Part shown: positions 1 through 10,100 of the stretch, in pieces | How positions within the stretch are numbered: the stretch's first letter is position 1 | How the letters are laid out: every line of letters begins with the position of its first letter | Source of the DNA: Micromonospora yangpuensis | GTDB taxonomy: Bacteria > Actinomycetota > Actinomycetes > Mycobacteriales > Micromonosporaceae | DNA length: 64,000 nucleotides | Direction of reading: 5' to 3' | NCBI RefSeq assembly: GCF_900091615.1 | Contig: NZ_FMIA01000002.1 | Coordinates: 3,100,001-3,164,000 of the forward strand | The notes under the pieces: model-generated | The model's database searches: none | What the model saw: the letters and a program-made list of their open reading frames with translations, nothing else | Told to the model about the DNA's origin: nothing | Position numbers and translations under genes: made by a program

Positions 1-623
1 TCGGGCCCCATCGCCCGGGCACCCGGGTTGTACGTCCGCTCGTCCGCGGTGACCAGGACGTGTACGTCGCCCCGGGGATTGCGGTCGAAGTTGTACCACT
101 CCTCACTGCGGTTCCAGCGGTCCGGCAGGCCGGCCGTCGACGGGTGTTTCCTGTCGGCGACGATGGCGGTGCCGGGCAGCACACCGGGGGAGTGCTCGGT
201 CATGTGCGCGCCGGCGTTGACCGTCTGGTCCCACCACGGGTACTCGCCCTCGATGCCCATGTCGGTGGCGTTGTGTACCGCGACGATGCCCTTGCCGCTG
301 GCGAGGTAGCCCTCCACCGCCTGGCGTTGGGCCGCCGAGGTCCACACCATGCCCGAGGTCTGGAACATGATGAGCACGTCGAAGGTGGCGAGGTTGGCGG
401 GGGTGAAGACGCTGGAGTCCTCGCTGTGCACCAGCTCGAAGTTGTTCGCCGCCGCCTGTTGCTGGAACATCGAGATCCCGGCGGGGATTGAGTCGTGACG
501 GTAACCGACTGTCTTGGTGAACAGCAGGGCGCGGAAGGCGGGAGCCGCCGTTGCCGGATTGACCAGGGCGAACGCGAGCACCAGGCCCGTGATCACCCCG
601 GTGATGAGGGTGTTGCGACGCAT
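1..623 (-). CDS. ThuA-like domain secreted protein (partial, C-terminus off window)
   Basis: The frame reads from ATG at 623 down to base 1 without a stop, so the C-terminus lies outside the window. The product starts with MRRNTLITG and a hydrophobic stretch ending in NPATAAPAF, a typical Sec signal peptide. The mature part has the ThuA signature order: RALLFTKTVGYRHDSI, then FDVLIMFQTSG, then GKGIVAVHNATD, then a WNRSEEWYNF segment. ThuA-like domains have a class I glutamine-amidotransferase-like fold and often sit beside sugar uptake or glycosidase genes; their exact reaction is poorly defined. In actinomycetes such secreted proteins commonly continue into glucose dehydrogenase, PKD or carbohydrate-binding domains, which cannot be checked here. 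The gene is divergent from the sugar ABC operon at 1114, suggesting shared control. Confidence 0.85.
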   Translation of the reverse strand, partial: MRRNTLITGVITGLVLAFALVNPATAAPAFRALLFTKTVGYRHDSIPAGISMFQQQAAANNFELVHSEDSSVFTPANLATFDVLIMFQTSGMVWTSAAQRQAVEGYLASGKGIVAVHNATDMGIEGEYPWWDQTVNAGAHMTEHSPGVLPGTAIVADRKHPSTAGLPDRWNRSEEWYNFDRNPRGDVHVLVTADERTYNPGARAMGP

Positions 624-821
624 GCCGTCTCCTAGGTCGGGCGGAGCAACGGGGTGGTGACCACGGGCCACCCGCATCCCCACGGCGCGCCGGGTCGCAG
701 CGCGCGTGAGGTGCGGGTGTCCGGTCGGTCGTCGTACCGTCCGCCGCGACGGCAGTCAGCGCCGCGATATGTCACGCAGCGTCATTCTTGACCGGGCTGG
801 AGCCCGTGGTGGCGCAGAGTC

Positions 822-850
822 AGGATGGGATCGACATCAATGACTGTCAA
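822..850 (-). promoter_or_regulatory. Candidate promoter for the ThuA gene
   Basis: On the minus strand a perfect TTGACA -35 (bases 850-845) is followed after 17 nt by CATCCT (827-822), a weak -10. It lies about 200 nt upstream of the ThuA ATG and directly abuts the LacI-like site at 851-864. Only the -35 is strong. Confidence 0.35.
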
Positions 851-864
851 TGTTTTTGCTAACA
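851..864. promoter_or_regulatory. Degenerate LacI-family operator
   Basis: TGTTTTTGCTAACA matches 11 of 14 positions of the actinobacterial LacI-type operator TGTTAGCGCTAACA, with one half-site (GCTAACA) perfect. It lies in the 490-bp divergent region 624-1113, which otherwise shows only the two candidate promoters listed and no gene. A near-perfect relative occurs at 15267-15280 before the glycosidase operon, so both sets of genes may answer to related sugar-responsive repressors. Confidence 0.45.
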
Positions 865-962
865 TTTCTTCCCCTGACTGCTCCCCTTTGATCTGTCGAT
901 CTCGGTCGGGCTGGTGTCGTGTCCGGTCGATGGGTGACGGGAAAGTCTTGGCCCGCCGAGGA

Positions 963-991
963 TTGCGAACTCATACCCGAACATCTATCTT
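963..991 (+). promoter_or_regulatory. Candidate promoter for the sugar ABC operon
   Basis: TTGCGA (963-968), a 17-nt spacer and TATCTT (986-991) give 4/6 matches to each sigma-70-like hexamer. The predicted start would leave a leader of about 115 nt before the ATG at 1114. Confidence 0.35.
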
Positions 992-1113
992 CATACGTGT
1001 GACGTTTCGGTCATGTCAAGAAGAAGTTGCGCACGAGGGCATCGCGGCTGTCCGCAGGGCATGGCGCCCAAATGTTGAGCCCCGTCAATGATTACTGAAC
1101 GTAAGGGATCTGG

Positions 1114-2598
1114 ATGTCGGATGCGCAGCCGTTGCTCGCCCTGCGCGGGGTCGGCAAGTCCTTCCTCGGGGTACGCGTACTCGACGCGGTCGACCTCGAC
1201 GTCACCCCCGGTGAGGTGCACGCCGTCGTCGGCGAGAACGGTGCCGGCAAGTCCACCCTGATGAAGATCGTCTCGGGCGGGCACGCGCCGGACGGCGGCA
1301 CCGTCGAGTTCGCCGGCCGGCCACGTTCCTTCCGTGGCCCGCGCGATGCGCAGCACGCCGGCATCGGCATCATCCACCAGGAGTTCAACCTGCTGCCCGA
1401 GCGCACCGTCGCGGAGAACGTCCACCTGGGACACGAGCCGGTCCGCCGGGGTCTGGTCGACCGGCGGGCGATGCTCACCCGTACCCGCGAGCTGCTCGAC
1501 TCGATCGGGCAGCAGGCGGTGCCGGCGGACGTCCCGGTGCGCCGGCTCGGCGTCGCCCGGCAGCAGGTCGTCGAGATCGCCAAGGCACTCGCCCTGGACG
1601 CCCGGCTGCTCATCATGGACGAGCCGACCGCGGCGCTTGCCGACCACGAGGTCGAGCTGCTCTACGCGCTGGTACGACGGCTGCAGGAGCGCGGCATCGG
1701 CCTGCTCTACGTCTCCCACCGGCTCGCCGAGGTCTTCGACCTGGCCGACCGGATCACGGTGCTCAAGGACGGTCGCCGGGTGACCACCGTGCGCACCGCC
1801 GACACCACCGCCGACGAGTTGGTCCGTCACATGGTCGGCCGGGAGCTGTCCCACTACTACCCGGACCGGGCCCGCCCCGACGACCGTGGCCCGGTCCGGC
1901 TCACCGTGCGCCACGGGACCAACCGGCGGCTGCGCGGCGTCGACCTGGAGCTGCGCGCCGGGGAGGTGCTCGGCCTCGGCGGCCTGCAGGGTTCCGGCCG
2001 CTCGGCGGTGGCCCGGGCGATCTTCGGTGTCGAGCCGTTCACCGCCGGCGAGCTGACCCTGGACGACACCCCGGTCCGGCTGCGTTCACCACGCGCCGCG
2101 ATGCGCGCCGGCATCGCCTACGTCACCGAGGACCGCAAGGGCGAGGGCATCGTCGCCCGGCAGTCGGTACTGGACAACGCCCTGCTGGCCAGCCGGGCGG
2201 TCGGCACCGGGCGCGCCCGCCGGGGCGTACGGGTGCGGGAGCTGCTCACCGCCGTCCAGGTCAGGGCGGCCGGTGTCGACCAGGAGATCCGATTCCTCTC
2301 CGGCGGCAACCAGCAGAAGGTGGTGCTGGCCCGGTGGCTCGCCCTCGACCCACGGATCCTGCTCTTCGACGAACCCACCCGGGGCATCGACGTGGGCGCC
2401 AAGTCGACAATCCACGACCTGGTCCGTCGCCTCGCCCGCGACGGCGCGGCGGTCCTGATGATCTCCTCGGACCTGCCGGAGCTGCTGGGCATGAGTGACC
2501 GGATCGTGGTCATGCGCGACGGCGCGGTCGCCGGTGAGCTGCCCGCCGGTGCGACCGAGGAGGAGGTCGTCGCCCTGGCCGTCGGCACCGCCCGATGA
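1114..2598 (+). CDS. Sugar ABC transporter ATP-binding protein (RbsA/MglA/YtfR type)
   Basis: This 494-residue protein has two tandem ABC ATPase halves, as is usual for the CUT2 class of sugar importers. The first half has Walker A GENGAGKST near residues 40-48 and a Walker B LLIMDEPTAAL. The second half has the degenerate P-loop typical of this family (GLQGSGRS), the signature LSGGNQQK near residue 395 and Walker B ILLFDEPTRGID. The ATG is preceded by a modest AAGGGA ribosome site 6-7 nt upstream. It overlaps the following permease by 4 nt (ATGA). One ATPase, two permeases and one binding protein in this order matches the galactofuranose system YtfR-YtfT-YjfF-YtfQ, so a furanose sugar is a reasonable guess; the sugar itself cannot be read from sequence. 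Confidence 0.95.
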   Translation: MSDAQPLLALRGVGKSFLGVRVLDAVDLDVTPGEVHAVVGENGAGKSTLMKIVSGGHAPDGGTVEFAGRPRSFRGPRDAQHAGIGIIHQEFNLLPERTVAENVHLGHEPVRRGLVDRRAMLTRTRELLDSIGQQAVPADVPVRRLGVARQQVVEIAKALALDARLLIMDEPTAALADHEVELLYALVRRLQERGIGLLYVSHRLAEVFDLADRITVLKDGRRVTTVRTADTTADELVRHMVGRELSHYYPDRARPDDRGPVRLTVRHGTNRRLRGVDLELRAGEVLGLGGLQGSGRSAVARAIFGVEPFTAGELTLDDTPVRLRSPRAAMRAGIAYVTEDRKGEGIVARQSVLDNALLASRAVGTGRARRGVRVRELLTAVQVRAAGVDQEIRFLSGGNQQKVVLARWLALDPRILLFDEPTRGIDVGAKSTIHDLVRRLARDGAAVLMISSDLPELLGMSDRIVVMRDGAVAGELPAGATEEEVVALAVGTAR

Positions 2599-3575
2599 GT
2601 GCGCTGTCGCTGGCTGCCGTGCCCCGGCGGGTACCGGGGGTGTTCCTGGCCCTGGCCCTCACCCTCGCCGTCGGCTGGCTGGTCGTCGCGGTCAACGGTG
2701 GTCAGCTGTTCAACCAGGCGACCACGGTGAGCCTGCTGCACGTCGCCGCCGGGCTGGGCCTGGTCGCCGTCGGCCAGACCCTGGTCGTCCTCGGCGGGTC
2801 GCTCGACCTGTCGGTGGCGTACGTGATCAGCCTGAGCACCCTCGTCGCGGCCGAGACGATGAACGGCAGCGACGGCGCGGTGCTGCCGGCGGTCGGTCTG
2901 ACCCTGGCCGTCTGCGCCGGCGTGGGGCTGCTCAACGGGGTGCTCGTCACCCGGCTGCGGGTGAACGCCTTCATCGCCACCCTCGGCGTCGGGCTGCTGC
3001 TCAAGGGCTACCTCGACAGCGGCTACGACGGTCCGGCCGGCAGCACCGCCCCCGCGCTCGTGCAGACGCTGGGCTATCAGCGGATCGGGCCGGTGCCACT
3101 GTCCTTCCTGCTGCTGGTCGCGGTGGCCGGCGTGGCCTGGTTCGCGCTCGCGCGCACCCGCTTCGGCCACCACCTGGTCGCCGTCGGCGGGGACCCCGAG
3201 GTCGCCCGACTCTCCGGGGTACGCACCACCCGGGTCCTGCTCACCGCCCACGTGCTCTGCTCGCTCTGCGCCGGGCTCGCCGGGATCTACCTGGCCAGCC
3301 GGCTCGGCTCCGGCGCGCCCCGGGTGGGCACCGAGGGCCTCTACGACCTGGAGTCGATCGCCGCGGTGGTGATCGGCGGGACCGCCCTGGCCGGCGGGCG
3401 CGGCGGTGTCCTCGGCACCGTCGCCGGGGTGCTGCTGCTGGCCAGCATCGACGCCACCTTCAACCAGCTGGAGGTGGACGCCTTCTTCAAGCAGGTGGTC
3501 CGGGGCGTCGTCATCATCGCCGCGGTCGCCGTCTACGCCCGCCGGAACCTGCGAAAGGCGGCGTGGCGACCGTGA
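2595..3575 (+). CDS. Sugar ABC transporter permease 1 (RbsC/YtfT type)
   Basis: A 326-residue polytopic membrane protein of the BPD_transp_2 family, the CUT2 permease class. Hydrophobic segments run through the sequence from residue 10 on. Family landmarks are visible: LGLVAVGQTLVVLGGSLDLS, TRLRVNAFIATLG, LARTRFGHHLVAVGGDPEVARLSGV cut into shorter blocks, and the conserved C-terminal VIGGTALAGGRGGVLGT. The ATG overlaps the ATPase stop by 4 nt, indicating translational coupling. It probably pairs with the second permease to form a heterodimeric channel, as in YtfT/YjfF. Confidence 0.93.
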   Translation: MSALSLAAVPRRVPGVFLALALTLAVGWLVVAVNGGQLFNQATTVSLLHVAAGLGLVAVGQTLVVLGGSLDLSVAYVISLSTLVAAETMNGSDGAVLPAVGLTLAVCAGVGLLNGVLVTRLRVNAFIATLGVGLLLKGYLDSGYDGPAGSTAPALVQTLGYQRIGPVPLSFLLLVAVAGVAWFALARTRFGHHLVAVGGDPEVARLSGVRTTRVLLTAHVLCSLCAGLAGIYLASRLGSGAPRVGTEGLYDLESIAAVVIGGTALAGGRGGVLGTVAGVLLLASIDATFNQLEVDAFFKQVVRGVVIIAAVAVYARRNLRKAAWRP

Positions 3576-4549
3576 TGTCGACCCTGCGCTCCCGTCCCCT
3601 GCCGTTGCGGGTCCGGCCCGGTGGCCTGCTGCCCATCCTGGCCATGCTCGCGGTGCTGCTGCTCCTGGTCGCCGTCCGGCAGCCCGACTTCCTCGCCCCG
3701 CCGTCGCTGATGTCGTTCCTCGGCCGGTCGGCGCCGATCATCCTGCTCGCCGCCGGCCAGTACTTCGTGATCGTCTCCGGGGAGTTCGACCTCTCGGTGG
3801 GTTCCCTGGTCACCGCCCAGGTGGTCGTCGCCGCCCGGCTGATCGACAGCGATCCGGGTAGGACCTGGCCGGTGGTGGCGGTGCTGCTCGTCGGGGGCGC
3901 GCTGGTCGGCCTGGTCAACGGCCTGATCACCACCCGCCTGCGGGTGCCGTCGTTCGTCACCACCCTCGGCATGTACCTGATCCTCGTCGGCGCGGTGTAC
4001 CTGTGGTCAAACGGCGCGCCCCGGGGCGGGCTGTCCGAGCCGTTCCGGCAGTTCGGCCGGCGCGGGTTCGAGGACGTACCGGTGCTCGGTCGGGTGCCGT
4101 ACGCCCTGATCGTGTTGCTGGTCGTGGCGGCGGTGGCGATGCTGCTGATGCGCTCGGACTTCGGCCGGACCCTGGTCGCCGTGGGCGACAACCCGCGCAC
4201 CGCCGAGCTGAGCGGGGTGCGCGTCTGGCGTACCCGGACGATCGCCTTCGTGCTCAGCGGCCTCGCGGCGACCGTGGCGGCGATCCTGCTCGGCGGCTAC
4301 AGCGGCGTGTCGTTCCAGGCCGGCGCCGGCCTGGAGTTCGGCGCGATCACCGCGGTCGTGCTCGGTGGCGTCGCCCTGGGCGGCGGTCGCGGCGCGGTGC
4401 TCGGCGCGATGCTCGGGGCGCTGACCCTGGAGCTGCTCTTCGCCCTGATGAACTTCTACGGCGTCCCCGGCGCCCTCAGGTCGACCGTCCAGGGCGCGAT
4501 CATCCTGCTCGCCGTGGCGGTCTCGGCAACGCGATCCGTTCCGAGATAA
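3575..4549 (+). CDS. Sugar ABC transporter permease 2 (YjfF type)
   Basis: Paralogue of the preceding permease, about 324 residues, same BPD_transp_2 family: IILLAAGQYFVIVSGEFDLS, TTRLRVPSFVTTLGMYL, MRSDFGRTLVAVGDNPRTA and VVLGGVALGGGRGAVLG are all in place. The ATG at 3575 shares one base with the previous stop (TGATG). In-frame GTG codons at 3572 and 3563 are alternatives; the GTG at 3563 sits closest to a GAAAGG ribosome site, so the true N-terminus may be 1-4 residues longer. Two non-identical permeases in one operon argue for a heterodimeric channel. Confidence 0.92.
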   Translation: MSTLRSRPLPLRVRPGGLLPILAMLAVLLLLVAVRQPDFLAPPSLMSFLGRSAPIILLAAGQYFVIVSGEFDLSVGSLVTAQVVVAARLIDSDPGRTWPVVAVLLVGGALVGLVNGLITTRLRVPSFVTTLGMYLILVGAVYLWSNGAPRGGLSEPFRQFGRRGFEDVPVLGRVPYALIVLLVVAAVAMLLMRSDFGRTLVAVGDNPRTAELSGVRVWRTRTIAFVLSGLAATVAAILLGGYSGVSFQAGAGLEFGAITAVVLGGVALGGGRGAVLGAMLGALTLELLFALMNFYGVPGALRSTVQGAIILLAVAVSATRSVPR

Positions 4550-4561
4550 GGGGAAACCATA

Positions 4562-5740
4562 GTGCGACGTGGCCTGGCGGCGTTGACCGCCGTCACCCTG
4601 CTGGCCCTGACCGGCTGCGCCACCGACGAGCCGACGACCGGCCCGTCCGGCAGCGCCGCCGCCGGCCCGGGCACCGGGGAACAGTCGAAGTTCTTCGTCC
4701 GCGCCGACTACGACGCCGAGTTGGCGCTGCTCGACGCCGCCCCGACCGGGCCGGCGGACAAGCCGTGGGAGCAGGCGCTCAACCCGACGATGAAGGACAC
4801 GGCCACGTTCAAGAAGGCCGGCCCGCACAAGCTGTGCTTCTCCAACGCCGCGCTGAACAACCCGTGGCGACAGGTCGGCTTCAAGACCATGCAGGCCGAG
4901 GTCGCGGCGCAGGGCAGCCGGATCAGCGAGTTCGTGCACGTCGACGCCGAGGGCAAGGACCAGAAGCAGATCGCCGACATCAACGACCTGCTCGGCAGGG
5001 ACTGCGACGCGCTCATCGTCTCGCCGAACACCACCGCCACGCTGACCCCGGCCGTCGAGGCGGCCTGCCGGGCGGGTCTGCCGGTCGTCGTCTTCGACCG
5101 CGGCGTGGACACCACCTGCCCGGTGACGTTCATCAACCCGATCGGCGGCTACGGCTTCGGCCACGTCGGCGCCCAGTTCGTCAGCCAGCGGATGAAGCCC
5201 GGCGGCAAGGTGCTCGCCCTGCGTATCCTGCCCGGCGTCGACGTGCTGGAGACCCGCTGGTCGGCGGCGAAGGTGGCCTTCGACAAGGCCAAGGTCGACG
5301 TGGTCGGGGTCGAGTTCACCGACGGCGACCCGGCCAAGACCAAGAAGATCGTCGACGACTACCTCCAGCGCCACGGCACCATCGACGGCGTCTGGATGGA
5401 CGCCGGCGCGGTCGCGGTCGCCGCCGTCGAGGCCTTCCAGGACGCCGGCAAACCCGTCCCGCCGATCAACGGCGAGGACCAGCTCGACTTCCTCAAGGTC
5501 TGGAAGGACGCCGGGCTCACCGCCATCGCCCCGACCTACCCCACCTACCAGTGGCGTACGCCGATCATCGCCGCGCTGCGGATCCTCGACGGCCAGCAGG
5601 TCGCCAGCCCGTGGAAGCTGCCCCAGCCGACGATCACCCAGGACAACCTGGACAGCTACCTCGACGCGGACATGCCGCCGCTGCACTACGCGATGTGCGG
5701 CTGCACCGACCTGCCCGGCTACCCACAGCGCTGGAAGTAG
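4562..5740 (+). CDS. Sugar ABC transporter substrate-binding lipoprotein (PBP1/RbsB type)
   Basis: The product has 392 residues with a GTG start 8 nt after an AGGGGA ribosome site. The N-terminus has a lipoprotein signal, hydrophobic core then lipobox LTGC (Cys near residue 19), so the mature protein is anchored on the outer face of the membrane. The rest follows the type 1 periplasmic-binding fold: KLCFSNAALNNPWRQVGFK, DINDLLGRDCDALIVSPN, GLPVVVFDRGVD and GTIDGVWMDAGAVAVAA. It is longer than E. coli RbsB or YtfQ, with extra sequence at the N-terminus (residues 25-85). Four Cys in the mature part (including CGC near the C-terminus) could form disulfides. It gives specificity to the importer encoded upstream. 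Confidence 0.93.
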   Translation: MRRGLAALTAVTLLALTGCATDEPTTGPSGSAAAGPGTGEQSKFFVRADYDAELALLDAAPTGPADKPWEQALNPTMKDTATFKKAGPHKLCFSNAALNNPWRQVGFKTMQAEVAAQGSRISEFVHVDAEGKDQKQIADINDLLGRDCDALIVSPNTTATLTPAVEAACRAGLPVVVFDRGVDTTCPVTFINPIGGYGFGHVGAQFVSQRMKPGGKVLALRILPGVDVLETRWSAAKVAFDKAKVDVVGVEFTDGDPAKTKKIVDDYLQRHGTIDGVWMDAGAVAVAAVEAFQDAGKPVPPINGEDQLDFLKVWKDAGLTAIAPTYPTYQWRTPIIAALRILDGQQVASPWKLPQPTITQDNLDSYLDADMPPLHYAMCGCTDLPGYPQRWK

Positions 5741-5748
5741 GGCAGCCG

Positions 5749-6600
5749 GTGTACGCCATCGGCGTCAACCCCTGGGTGTGGGCCTCACCGGTCGACGACG
5801 CGGCCCTGGCCGAGTTGGTGCCCCGCATCGCCGGGATGGGCTTCGACGCCGTCGAGCTGCCGATCGAGCAACCCGGCGACTGGGATCCGGGGCGTACCCG
5901 GGATCTGCTGGACGCGCACGGGCTGGTCGCGGCCGGGGTCTGCGCGGTCACCCCGCCGGGGCGGGACCTGGTGGCCGCCGCCCCGGCGGTGGTCGAGGCC
6001 AGCGCGGCGTACCTGCGGGGTTGCGTGGACAGCGCGGCGGCGCTCGGCGCGCCGTGTGTCGGCGGACCGGTGTACGCCTCGGTGGGCCGGACCTGGCGGA
6101 TGTCGGCGGCCGAGCGCGCGGCCTGCTACGCCGACTTCCGTCGGGCGCTCGCCCCGGTCGCCGAGTACGCCGGCGAGCGGGGCGTGGGCCTGGGCGTGGA
6201 GGCGCTCAACCGGTACGAGACAAGCGTGGTCAACACCGTCGCGCAGACCGTCGAGCTGATCGACGGGCTGCCATCGAACGTTGGCATCATGATCGACACG
6301 TACCACCTGAACATCGAGGAGGCCGACCCGTACGCGGCGCTCGCCGCCGCCGGGCCGTACCTCACCCACGTCCAGGTCAGCGGCACCGACCGGGGCGCGG
6401 TCGGCGCCGACCACCTGGACTGGCCCCGGTTCTTCGCCACCCTGGCCACCACCGGCTACCGGGGCGCGGTCTGCGTCGAGTCGTTCACCGCCGACAACGA
6501 CACCATCGCCACCGCCGCGTCGATCTGGCGACCGCTGGCCGCCAGCCAGGACCAGCTCGCCACGGACAGCCTGACCTACCTGCGCCAGCTGCTCCGCTGA
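5749..6600 (+). CDS. Sugar phosphate isomerase/epimerase, xylose-isomerase-like TIM barrel
   Basis: GTG at 5749 starts a 283-residue protein only 8 nt after the binding-protein stop, so it closes the operon. It matches the AP_endonuc_2 / D-tagatose 3-epimerase-like TIM barrel family. Expected metal-binding acidic and histidine residues are present: GLGVEALNRYE (Glu), NVGIMIDTYHLNIEE (Asp, His), THVQVSGTDRG (His region) and AVCVESF (Glu). Such enzymes epimerise free ketohexoses or ketopentoses. The position suggests that the imported sugar is first epimerised inside the cell. Substrate is unassigned. Confidence 0.88.
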   Translation: MYAIGVNPWVWASPVDDAALAELVPRIAGMGFDAVELPIEQPGDWDPGRTRDLLDAHGLVAAGVCAVTPPGRDLVAAAPAVVEASAAYLRGCVDSAAALGAPCVGGPVYASVGRTWRMSAAERAACYADFRRALAPVAEYAGERGVGLGVEALNRYETSVVNTVAQTVELIDGLPSNVGIMIDTYHLNIEEADPYAALAAAGPYLTHVQVSGTDRGAVGADHLDWPRFFATLATTGYRGAVCVESFTADNDTIATAASIWRPLAASQDQLATDSLTYLRQLLR

Positions 6601-6655
6601 CACCCGATCGGCACCACCACCACCGGCACCGCCATCCGAGTAAGGAGATCCCGCC

Positions 6656-7060
6656 GTGTCCGTACCGTCCCCGGGGCCACCCGCAGGCGGGTGCTGGCCG
6701 CGGCCGCGACCGTCGTGGTCACCGCCGTGGCCACCGTGACCGTCGTCGCCGCCTCGACCGCACCCGCCCTCGCCGCCACCACCACCCTCTACGCCGCGCC
6801 GTCGGGCAGCGGTACCGACTGCACCGCCGCCGCGCCGTGCTCGCTGACCGGCGCGCAGACCGCGGTCCGCGCCCGCACCGGCGCGATGTCCGGTGACATC
6901 GTCGTCGAGCTCGCCGACGGGGTGTACCGGCTCACCTCCCCGCTGCGGATGACCGCCGCCGACTCCGGGACCAACGGGTACCGGGTGGTGTGGCAGGCCG
7001 CCGCGTCGGCCCGTCCGGTGCTCAGCGGCGCGCGGGCGACGCAGGTGCCGGTGACTCAGA
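6656..7060 (+). pseudogene. Remnant of a secreted right-handed beta-helix protein, frameshifted and truncated
   Basis: A strong ribosome site (AAGGAG, 6642-6647) precedes GTG at 6656, but that frame stops at TGA 6737-6739 after 27 codons. The sensible protein lies in another frame: RRRVLAAAATVVVTAV, a signal-peptide core ending in APALAA, then TTTLYAAPSGSGTDC, a region typical of the N-terminus of secreted parallel beta-helix carbohydrate enzymes. A 2-nt surplus (or 1-nt loss) just after the GTG would explain the break. Similarity ends near PVLSGARATQVPV (about 7050), after which the frame runs into unrelated sequence that overlaps the promoter of the next gene and stops at 7212. Full-length relatives have several hundred residues. 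It therefore looks like a dead N-terminal fragment left by a deletion. Confidence 0.7.
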
Positions 7061-7103
7061 ACACAATGGACGGTGCAGCGCGCAGCGCCATAGCATCCGC
7101 GCC

Positions 7104-10100
7104 ATGTTCCCCCGCTTACCCGTCCGTGGTGCGCTCAGTGCGTTTCTCGCCGTGGTGCTGGCCCTGTCCGCCACGGCCGTTGCGGCCCGTGCCGCCGACG
7201 ACTCCCGTGTGACCTTCGGGGTCGGGTACTCGGCCTGGCAGGAGTCGTACATCGAGACCGCCCTCAACCAGACCTATCCGGCCCGCTACTACGACCGCGA
7301 CGACGATATGCCGCTCGACCCGGGTGAACTGCGGAAACGGGACGAGGTGTGTGTGGGCGACATCCGCGACATGTCCGCGGAGCAGTTGGCCCGCTGCGCG
7401 GTACGGAAGAAGTACGACGTGCCCTCGGGCGACGCCCTGCCGGGGGCGGTCCTCATCCGGGTCGATCCGGCCGCGGACGATGTCGTCTTCGAGGTGCCGG
7501 GCCCGGCGTCGGAGGAGAACGAGAAGGAATGGACGGCGTTCGTGATCTCGACCATGGGCAGTGTCGGCAAACCGATCGTGCAGGGGCTCTGCATGGCCTG
7601 GCGTGCCCAACGCGGTGCCAACGTGGCCGACCCGCCGCAGGTCGCGGGCTGCGCGGGGGTCTCCGAGCTGGTGGCCAACTTCGTCTCCCGCGGCGCGGAG
7701 AACCTGCGGGACGGCGAGTTCAGGGATCCGCACGCCTGGGGCGCTGATCTGCTGGCCGCGGTCGTCGCCGGCGGACTCGCCTGGCTGTGGGAGTACAAAC
7801 TCGTCGGCGTGGTCCAGAACGACGGCAGGGCGTTCTTCCAGGCGGTCATCGCGGCCCCCATCCAGCAGATGGCCCAGGGCGTCGGCCGCGCCTGTCCAGG
7901 CTGCAAGAAGTACTTCGGCTCCGTGTACCACGTCTTCTACGACGCGATCTTCCAGCAGCTTCCGCTGACCGGTTCGCCGACCGGTTCGCCGACCCCCACC
8001 CCCCGTGGCCTGTCGGCGTTGCGCGTGATGCCTCTCGGTGACTCGATCACCTACGGCGTCGGCGTGCAGGACCCGGAGGGCACGGGATACCGTGCCCGGC
8101 TCTGGAACGGCCTGGCGGACGAGGCGGTGCTGGACTTCGTCGGCTCGCAGAGCAGCGGAACGCTGCCGGACAAGAACCACGAGGGCCACCCGTACTGGCG
8201 GATCGATCAGATCGGCCAGCTTGTCGAGTGTGCGATTCCGAGACACCGGCCCAACGTGGTGCTGCTGCACATCGGCACCAACGACATGTCGTACAACGTC
8301 GACGTGGCGGGTGCTCCGGCGCGCCTGGACGCGTTGATCTCCAAGATCGTCAGGTTGGCGCCGGAGACCACGGTCCTGGTGGCGCAGCTGGTCCCGGCGT
8401 ACAACCAGGGCACCAACAACCAGGTGCAGGCGTACAACGCCGCGATTCCCGGCATCGTCGCCCGGCACCGGGCGGCGGGCGAGCGCGTCCGGGTCGTCGA
8501 CATGAGCGCGGTGACCAGGGCCGACCTGACCGACTCGGTCCACCCCAACGCCGAGGGGTACCGCAAGATGGCCGACGCGTTCCTCGGTGCCGTCAAGGCG
8601 GCCCGTACCGAGGGCATCATCGTCGACCCGGTCGCCGGTGACGCCGGGGCGTGCACGCCGACCACCGGCAAGGCGCCCGACTCCCTCTCGGACGACAGCA
8701 CCGCCTCCGGTACGGGCTGGCGCTGGCAGGGACTCGTCGCCCCGGGGGTCGGCGCGACCCGCGACCGCGTCCACTTCGCCGACGTCGACGGTGACGGACT
8801 CGACGACTACCTGGTCCTCGACGACCAGGCAAAGGTCAAGGCGTGGACCAACGCGCACACGCTCGGTGACGGGTACGGCTGGCGCTACCGCGGCGTCGTC
8901 GCGACCGGCGTGGGGGCCGTCCCGGAGAACGTGCGGTTCGCCGACGTCGACGGTGACACCCTGGACGACTACCTCGTGCTGGACGGCACGGGCCGGGTGT
9001 CGGCCTGGATCAACGAGTACACCCCGGCCGGCAACTTCGGCTGGTCGTACGCCGGGGTGATCGCCACCGGTGTCGGGGCGACCCGGGAGCAGGTCCGCTT
9101 CGCGGACCTGAGCGGTGACGGCAAGGACGACTACCTGGTCGTCGACGACCAGGGCCGGGTCACCGCCTACGCCAACGAGTACCACGGTGGCGGCACGTAC
9201 GGATGGTCGTGGATGGGTCAGGTGGCCAGCGGGGTCGGGGCGACCCGGGACCGGGTCCGGTTCGCCGATGTCAACGGCGACGCCCGCGACGACTATCTCG
9301 TGGTGCACGACGAGGCGCACGTGAACGTCTGGCTGAACACGGTTCCCCGGGTCGTCGTGCAGGCGCCCGGCGGCAGGCCACCGACGATCGAGTGGCAGAA
9401 CCACGGCCGTACCCTGACGGCGAGGGGGGCGAACCGGGACCAGGTCCGGTTCGCGGACGTCAACGGTGACGGCAAGGAGGACTACCTGCTGGTCGACTCC
9501 GCCGGTCGGGCCGCCGCCGCGCTCAACGACCAGTACGGCCGCCCGCAGGCGTGGGACTGGCAGGGCGTCGTCGGCCAGAACCCGGACACCTCCACCAGCA
9601 ACGGCATGGTCGACCTGACCGGTGACGGCAGGGCGGACTGGATCGCGGTCCGGTCGGACGGGACCGTCGCGGCGTGGATCAACCGGCAGAGCCAGGGCGG
9701 CGGCTACGGCTGGGACTACGCCGGACGGATCACCACCGGCGTGACTCCGGGCCGGGAGCGGGTCCGCTTCGCCGATGTCGACGGCGACGGCAAGGACGAC
9801 TACCTCGTGCTCGACGACAACGGCGCGACCAGGGCCTGGATCAACAAGTACGCCCCGTCCAGCGGCTTCGGCTGGGACTACGCGGGGGTGATCGCCCCGG
9901 GGGCCGGAGCACCGAAGGAACAGGTGCGGTTCGCCGATCTCGACGGCGACCGCAAGGACGACTACGTGGTGCTCGACGGCGACGGTGCGCTCAAGGTGTG
10001 GCTGAACCGGCGGACGACCGGGTACGGCTGGGACTACGCCGGGCGGATCGGACCCGGCCTGCACACCGCGCGCGACGAGATCCACCTCGCCGACCTCAAC

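Noticed and set aside
4003..5748. Long plus-strand frame fused ahead of the epimerase
   Set aside because: It overlaps the permease and binding-protein genes out of frame and is Arg-rich; only the part from GTG 5749 shows protein-like sequence.
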